Assembly (NCBI GenBank): GCA_947383645.1
Contig: CANDEH010000047.1
Coordinates: 1-18,203 of the forward strand
From: an uncultured Clostridia bacterium
GTDB lineage: Bacteria > Bacillota > Clostridia > Oscillospirales > Oscillospiraceae
Direction of reading: 5' to 3'
DNA length: 18,203 bases
In this document: piece by piece, positions 14,709-18,203 of the stretch
Numbering within the stretch: the first letter of the stretch is position 1
Layout of the letters: each line of letters starts with the position of its first letter
Notes under the pieces: model-generated
What the model saw: only the letters and a program-made list of their open reading frames with translations
Databases searched by the model: none
Told to the model about the DNA's origin: nothing
Translations under genes and position numbers: made by a program

Positions 14709-17257
14709 GGACGGAGGAACAGACAAGCCGGCATCTTCTGCTGGCGGTCATCACCCTGGCGTTCAGCGGGATGCTGAGCCTGATCGCCGTGGTGATGGCC
14801 TGGGAGCTCTGGGCGATCCCGCTGATGGCGGCGGGCTGCTGCAGCGTGTGGCTGCTGCACATCGCCCATCTGGGCTCGGATACCCTCTATGAAAATCTCA
14901 GCGCCGGGCTGATCCTTATCGAGTTCTTCTTCTTCAGTGTACATGAGACCAGCCTGTTTGATTTGCCAGCCGTGGCCTGTGTCATCATTCTGGCGCTGTT
15001 TATGCTGAACAAAAAGTGGATTCTGCACGTGATCGAGTGCCTCTATGTGCTGGCGCTGGCGTATCACGCGCTGGTCCTCCACACCATATCGTCCGACATG
15101 GAGCTCCAGGTGTTGTTCCGCCTGGGGCTTGGTGTTGTGGTGACCTTCGGCGGGACAGCCCTGGCGGGGTACTGGATCAACCGGCGGAGCGCCCAGCGGC
15201 AGTGGTATCAGCGGACGTTCACGGAGATGGAGACGGCGGGCAAGCAGAACGCGGTCTTTCTCTCCAATGTGTCCCACGAGCTCCGCACCCCCATCAACAT
15301 GGTCATCGGCATCAGCGAGGTAGCCCTGGGGCGGGACCTCCCCCCGGAAATCCGGGAGGACATGCGCTCCATCAAGCTGGCAGGCAAGCGTCTGAGCAAC
15401 CAGATCAACAACATGCTGGACTACACGGAGATCGTGGAGGGAACGCTGACCCCCGCCAAGGAGGAGTACATGATAACCTCTGTGCTCAACGACGTAATCA
15501 CCATGACCGCCCTCCAGAGCAACCGGCAGCACCTGGAGCTGGTGTTTGACATCGACCCCAAGACGCCGGCGATGCTGGTGGGGGACGCGGAGAAGATCTC
15601 CCACGTGCTCAAGATTCTGGTGGAGAATGCCATCAAATTCACGGAGGAGGGCGGAATCAACGTCCGAATCGGGTACCGGCGGGAGAACTACGGCATCAAT
15701 CTGGTTATCCGCATCCACGACACCGGCATCGGTATGACGGACGCCCAGCTGGAGCGGATGTACGACGAATTCTACCAGGCGGACTCCGGGAGCAGCCGCT
15801 TCGCCGGCGGGCTGGGCCTGGGACTCCCCATCGCCCGGGGTCTCCTCAACGCCATGGGCGGCTTCCTCCACTTTGACAGCAAAGGGCGGGGGCGGGAGGG
15901 CCTCCACGCCCACATTGTAATCCCCCAGGGGGTGGCGGACGACCGGCCCTGCATCACGCTCAACCACCCGGAGCAGTTCTGCATCGCTTGCTACTTCCGG
16001 CCGGAGCGGTACACCTGCGACGAGGTGCGGGAGTACTACGACGGCCTGATCTGGAACCTGGTCAACGGACTGGGCATTGAGGGGTACCAGGCCCACAACT
16101 TCGAGGGGTTCCTCAAATTACAGCGCAGTCACCCGTTGACCCATATTTTTATTACCCAGTCGGAGTATCTGGAGGACCCGCCCTACTATGAGAAGCTGGC
16201 GGAGAACCTCCGGGTGGTGGTCATCGCGGAGCGGGAGTTCACCCTGGACGCCCATAGCCGGCTGCTGGTGATCCACAAGCCCTTCTCCGCCCTCTCCGTG
16301 GCCAACCTCCTCAACGGGGAGATGGGCGAGCGGGGCTTCGCGGAGGCCCAGGCCGCCGGGCGGAAGCCCTTCACCTGCGTGGGCGTCCGGGCGCTGGCGG
16401 TGGACGACGAGGAGATGAACCTGGTGGTGGCCAAGGGTGTGCTGGGCAGCTACGGCATTCAGGCGGACACCTGCCTCAGCGGGCGGGAGGCCATCGCCCA
16501 GTGCGGCAGCGTCAACTACGACATCATCTTCCTGGACCACATGATGCCCGGGTTTGACGGTGTGGAGACGCTCAAGCGCATCCACGAGCTCCTGGGCGGG
16601 GTGTACCGGGACGTGCCCATCATCGCGCTGACGGCCAACACCGTCAGCGGCGCCCGGGAGATGTTCCGCAGCGAGGGCTTCACGGAGTTCGTCCCCAAGC
16701 CCATCGAGCGGACCGTCCTGGAGCGGGTGCTGCGCAAGGTGCTGCCCAAGACATGTATCCAGTACGCCGCAGAGCCCATCGGCCAGGAGGACGCAGCAGA
16801 GCCCCAGGAGGAGGGGCCGGCGGCCGGGGCGGAGACCGCTCCGGCGGAGGAACCGGAGACTGTCCAGGCGGCCGGCCAGCCGGACCCCCCGGCGGAGGGC
16901 GCGGGCATCCCCTATGACCGTCTTGTCCAGGCCGGCATCAACACAGAGATGGGCCTGAACTACTGCGCCGGCGAGGAGGATTTCTACCGGGAGATGCTGC
17001 GGATGTTCTATGCCCAGAGCGGGGAGAAGCAGGAGGAGCTGGCCGCCCTGTACGACAGCGGGGACTGGCCGGAGTACGCCGTCAAGGCCCATGCGCTCAA
17101 GAGCACGGCCCTGACCATCGGCGCGGAGGCCCTCTCCGCCCAGGCCAAGGAGCTGGAGCTGGCGGGAAAGCGGGGGGACGGGGACTTCATCCACGCCCGC
17201 CACGCCGCCCTGCTGGAGGCCTACGCGGCCCTCTGCGCACAGCTGGCGGGAATATAG
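14705..17257 (+). CDS. Membrane hybrid histidine kinase with receiver and HPt domains
   Basis: This 850-residue sensor kinase has five or six predicted membrane segments (about 10-157) with almost no extracellular domain. A HisKA domain follows with autophosphorylated His191 in NVSHELRTPIN. The ATPase domain shows VENAIKF (N box, about 306-312), HDTGIGM and GLGLGLPIARG. Residues about 415-540 resemble a receiver that lost its phosphoacceptor (HIFITQSEY where LxDxxMP is expected) but kept IHKPFS. A genuine receiver follows (VDDEEMN; Asp611 in FLDHMMPG; ALTANT; PKPIE). After a Pro/Glu-rich linker (about 690-730) an HPt domain carries His796 in AHALKSTALTIGA. It can run a complete phosphorelay within one chain. 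The ATG overlaps the upstream regulator stop codon. The signal and final target are unknown. Confidence 0.94.
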   Translation: MRTEEQTSRHLLLAVITLAFSGMLSLIAVVMAWELWAIPLMAAGCCSVWLLHIAHLGSDTLYENLSAGLILIEFFFFSVHETSLFDLPAVACVIILALFMLNKKWILHVIECLYVLALAYHALVLHTISSDMELQVLFRLGLGVVVTFGGTALAGYWINRRSAQRQWYQRTFTEMETAGKQNAVFLSNVSHELRTPINMVIGISEVALGRDLPPEIREDMRSIKLAGKRLSNQINNMLDYTEIVEGTLTPAKEEYMITSVLNDVITMTALQSNRQHLELVFDIDPKTPAMLVGDAEKISHVLKILVENAIKFTEEGGINVRIGYRRENYGINLVIRIHDTGIGMTDAQLERMYDEFYQADSGSSRFAGGLGLGLPIARGLLNAMGGFLHFDSKGRGREGLHAHIVIPQGVADDRPCITLNHPEQFCIACYFRPERYTCDEVREYYDGLIWNLVNGLGIEGYQAHNFEGFLKLQRSHPLTHIFITQSEYLEDPPYYEKLAENLRVVVIAEREFTLDAHSRLLVIHKPFSALSVANLLNGEMGERGFAEAQAAGRKPFTCVGVRALAVDDEEMNLVVAKGVLGSYGIQADTCLSGREAIAQCGSVNYDIIFLDHMMPGFDGVETLKRIHELLGGVYRDVPIIALTANTVSGAREMFRSEGFTEFVPKPIERTVLERVLRKVLPKTCIQYAAEPIGQEDAAEPQEEGPAAGAETAPAEEPETVQAAGQPDPPAEGAGIPYDRLVQAGINTEMGLNYCAGEEDFYREMLRMFYAQSGEKQEELAALYDSGDWPEYAVKAHALKSTALTIGAEALSAQAKELELAGKRGDGDFIHARHAALLEAYAALCAQLAGI

Positions 17258-17307
17258 CGTTTTGGCATACTTCCTGAACATACAAGTTTTGAGGAGTGAA
17301 GGACTGC

Positions 17308-18203
17308 GTGATTAAAAAGTGGTTTAAGATCATTTCAGACCACAAGATCAGCCTGCGGGAGCGGATGTTCCGCATGGTGACATGTACCTGCATGGTGGCG
17401 CTGATCTTTATCCTGCCCATGGGGCGGAATATCTGGAACATCCTGCTCCTGCTGGCAAGTCTTTTCGCCATGGCGGCGATTGTGAAGGTCAGCATTCAGA
17501 AGGAGCGCATCCACACGGGGGCCACGGCCATCTCGGTGCTGCTGCTGATAGTATTTCCCATCAGCTTTTTCACCGCGGGGGGCTTCTACAGCGGCGTACC
17601 GGAGTGGTTCGTCTTCTGCTTCGTCTACGTCTGCATCACCTTGCAGGGGCGGCGCAGGCTCGTGTTCTCCTTCCTCTGCATCGCGGAGACCCTGCTCTGC
17701 TACAGCATGGCCTTCTATTTTCCGGAATTTGTCGCCCAGAACTCCCAGCGGCACTCCTTCTTTGACTCCGCCTTCTCCGTGGTCATGGTGGGGCTTCTCA
17801 GCTGCGTGCTGCTCATGTTCCTGAGCAGGATGTACGAGGAGGAGAACGCCCTCTCCCAGCGGCAGAAGAAGGAGATCGAGGAGCTGAACCGGGCGGAGAA
17901 CAACTTCTTCTCCAGCATGAGCCACGAGATCCGCACGCCCATCAACACCATCATCGGCCTCAACGAGCTGATTCTCCGTGAGGATATCCCCGAGGACGTG
18001 GCGGAGAACGCCCGGAACATCCAGGGGGCCAGCAAGCTGCTGCTGACGCTGATTAACGACATCCTGGACATCTCCAAGATCAAGTCGGGCAAGATGGAGA
18101 TCATCAATGTCTCCTATGAGACCGGCGCTCTCTTCTCGGAGATTGTCAACATGATCTGGATCAAGGCCAAGGAGAAGGGCCTGGAGTTCAAGCTCCATGT
18201 GGA
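17308..18203 (+). CDS. Second membrane histidine kinase (3' end beyond window)
   Basis: The visible 298 residues start at GTG 17308 (MIKKWFKIISDHKISLRERM...), 50 bases after the previous kinase stop codon, with GAGGAG at 17291-17296 and AAGGA at 17299-17303 upstream. Five or six hydrophobic segments (about 22-175) are followed by a coiled-coil-like linker (EEENALSQRQKKEIEELNR). A HisKA domain carries His206 in SMSHEIRTPINTIIGLNEL and the second helix has LLTLINDILDISKIKSGKME, a very typical hybrid-kinase dimerisation sequence. The frame is open to the last base, so the ATPase and any receiver or HPt domains lie outside. Its layout parallels the upstream kinase, suggesting an old duplication. 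GTG 17296 is an alternative start. Confidence 0.9.
   Translation, partial: MIKKWFKIISDHKISLRERMFRMVTCTCMVALIFILPMGRNIWNILLLLASLFAMAAIVKVSIQKERIHTGATAISVLLLIVFPISFFTAGGFYSGVPEWFVFCFVYVCITLQGRRRLVFSFLCIAETLLCYSMAFYFPEFVAQNSQRHSFFDSAFSVVMVGLLSCVLLMFLSRMYEEENALSQRQKKEIEELNRAENNFFSSMSHEIRTPINTIIGLNELILREDIPEDVAENARNIQGASKLLLTLINDILDISKIKSGKMEIINVSYETGALFSEIVNMIWIKAKEKGLEFKLHV

Noticed and set aside
14645..16096. 483-codon open frame on the - strand
   Set aside because: It is the mirror of the hybrid kinase coding sequence; composition is typical of an antisense shadow.

Overview
The window looks like a GC-rich Bacillota (Clostridia) chromosome, probably a gut Oscillospiraceae member near Flavonifractor or Lawsonibacter. 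I infer this from the gene types, strong AGGAGG-type ribosome binding sites, a sortase fused to a copper-amine-oxidase-like domain, and a bacterial group II intron. It is a scar-rich accessory region around one intact sugar gene cluster and the start of a two-component signalling locus.

Region 1 (1-3273, + strand) is a nested wreck. A sortase-family gene carries an in-frame stop and a frameshift. A group II intron splits it exactly at the codon for the likely catalytic histidine. The intron's own reverse transcriptase/maturase gene has lost the middle of its RT domain. After the intron the sortase continues through its TLxTC motif and a copper-amine-oxidase-like domain, then runs in frame into the C-terminal half of a glutaminase. 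A perfect-palindrome terminator closes the unit. Region 2 (3364-4140, +) is an intact ZIP-family metal transporter.

Region 3 (4323-13743, all - strand) reads from right to left: RmlD-like NAD(P)-dependent reductase/epimerase, DegT/DnrJ-type PLP aminotransferase, galactokinase-like GHMP kinase, AraC-type regulator, lipoprotein sugar-binding protein, RbsA-like ABC ATPase, RbsC-like permease, and an arabinose-isomerase-family enzyme. A 46-nt inverted repeat separates the kinase from the AraC gene, a -10 element lies between the AraC gene and the binding protein, and a 14-bp stem-loop separates the binding protein from the ATPase. The likely logic is import of a monosaccharide, aldose-ketose isomerisation, phosphorylation, and amination/redox chemistry by the upstream enzymes, under AraC control. 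The substrate cannot be read from the sequence. The combination does not match an arabinose, galactose or ribose operon I know, and it is the best candidate for an undescribed pathway here.

Region 4 (about 13957-14253, +) is the broken 5' end of an NADP-type glutamate dehydrogenase gene with frameshifts and an internal deletion. With the glutaminase fragment, two glutamate-metabolism genes are decayed in this one window. The 213 bases between the reductase start and this remnant hold no gene I can support.

Region 5 (14261-18203, +) starts with a good promoter and encodes a receiver-only response regulator, a hybrid histidine kinase that overlaps it by four bases (kinase, pseudo-receiver, receiver and HPt domains), and a second membrane histidine kinase that runs off the window end. 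No DNA-binding output domain is visible.

No tRNA, rRNA or CRISPR array was seen. All identifications rest on reading motifs by eye, without database searches.
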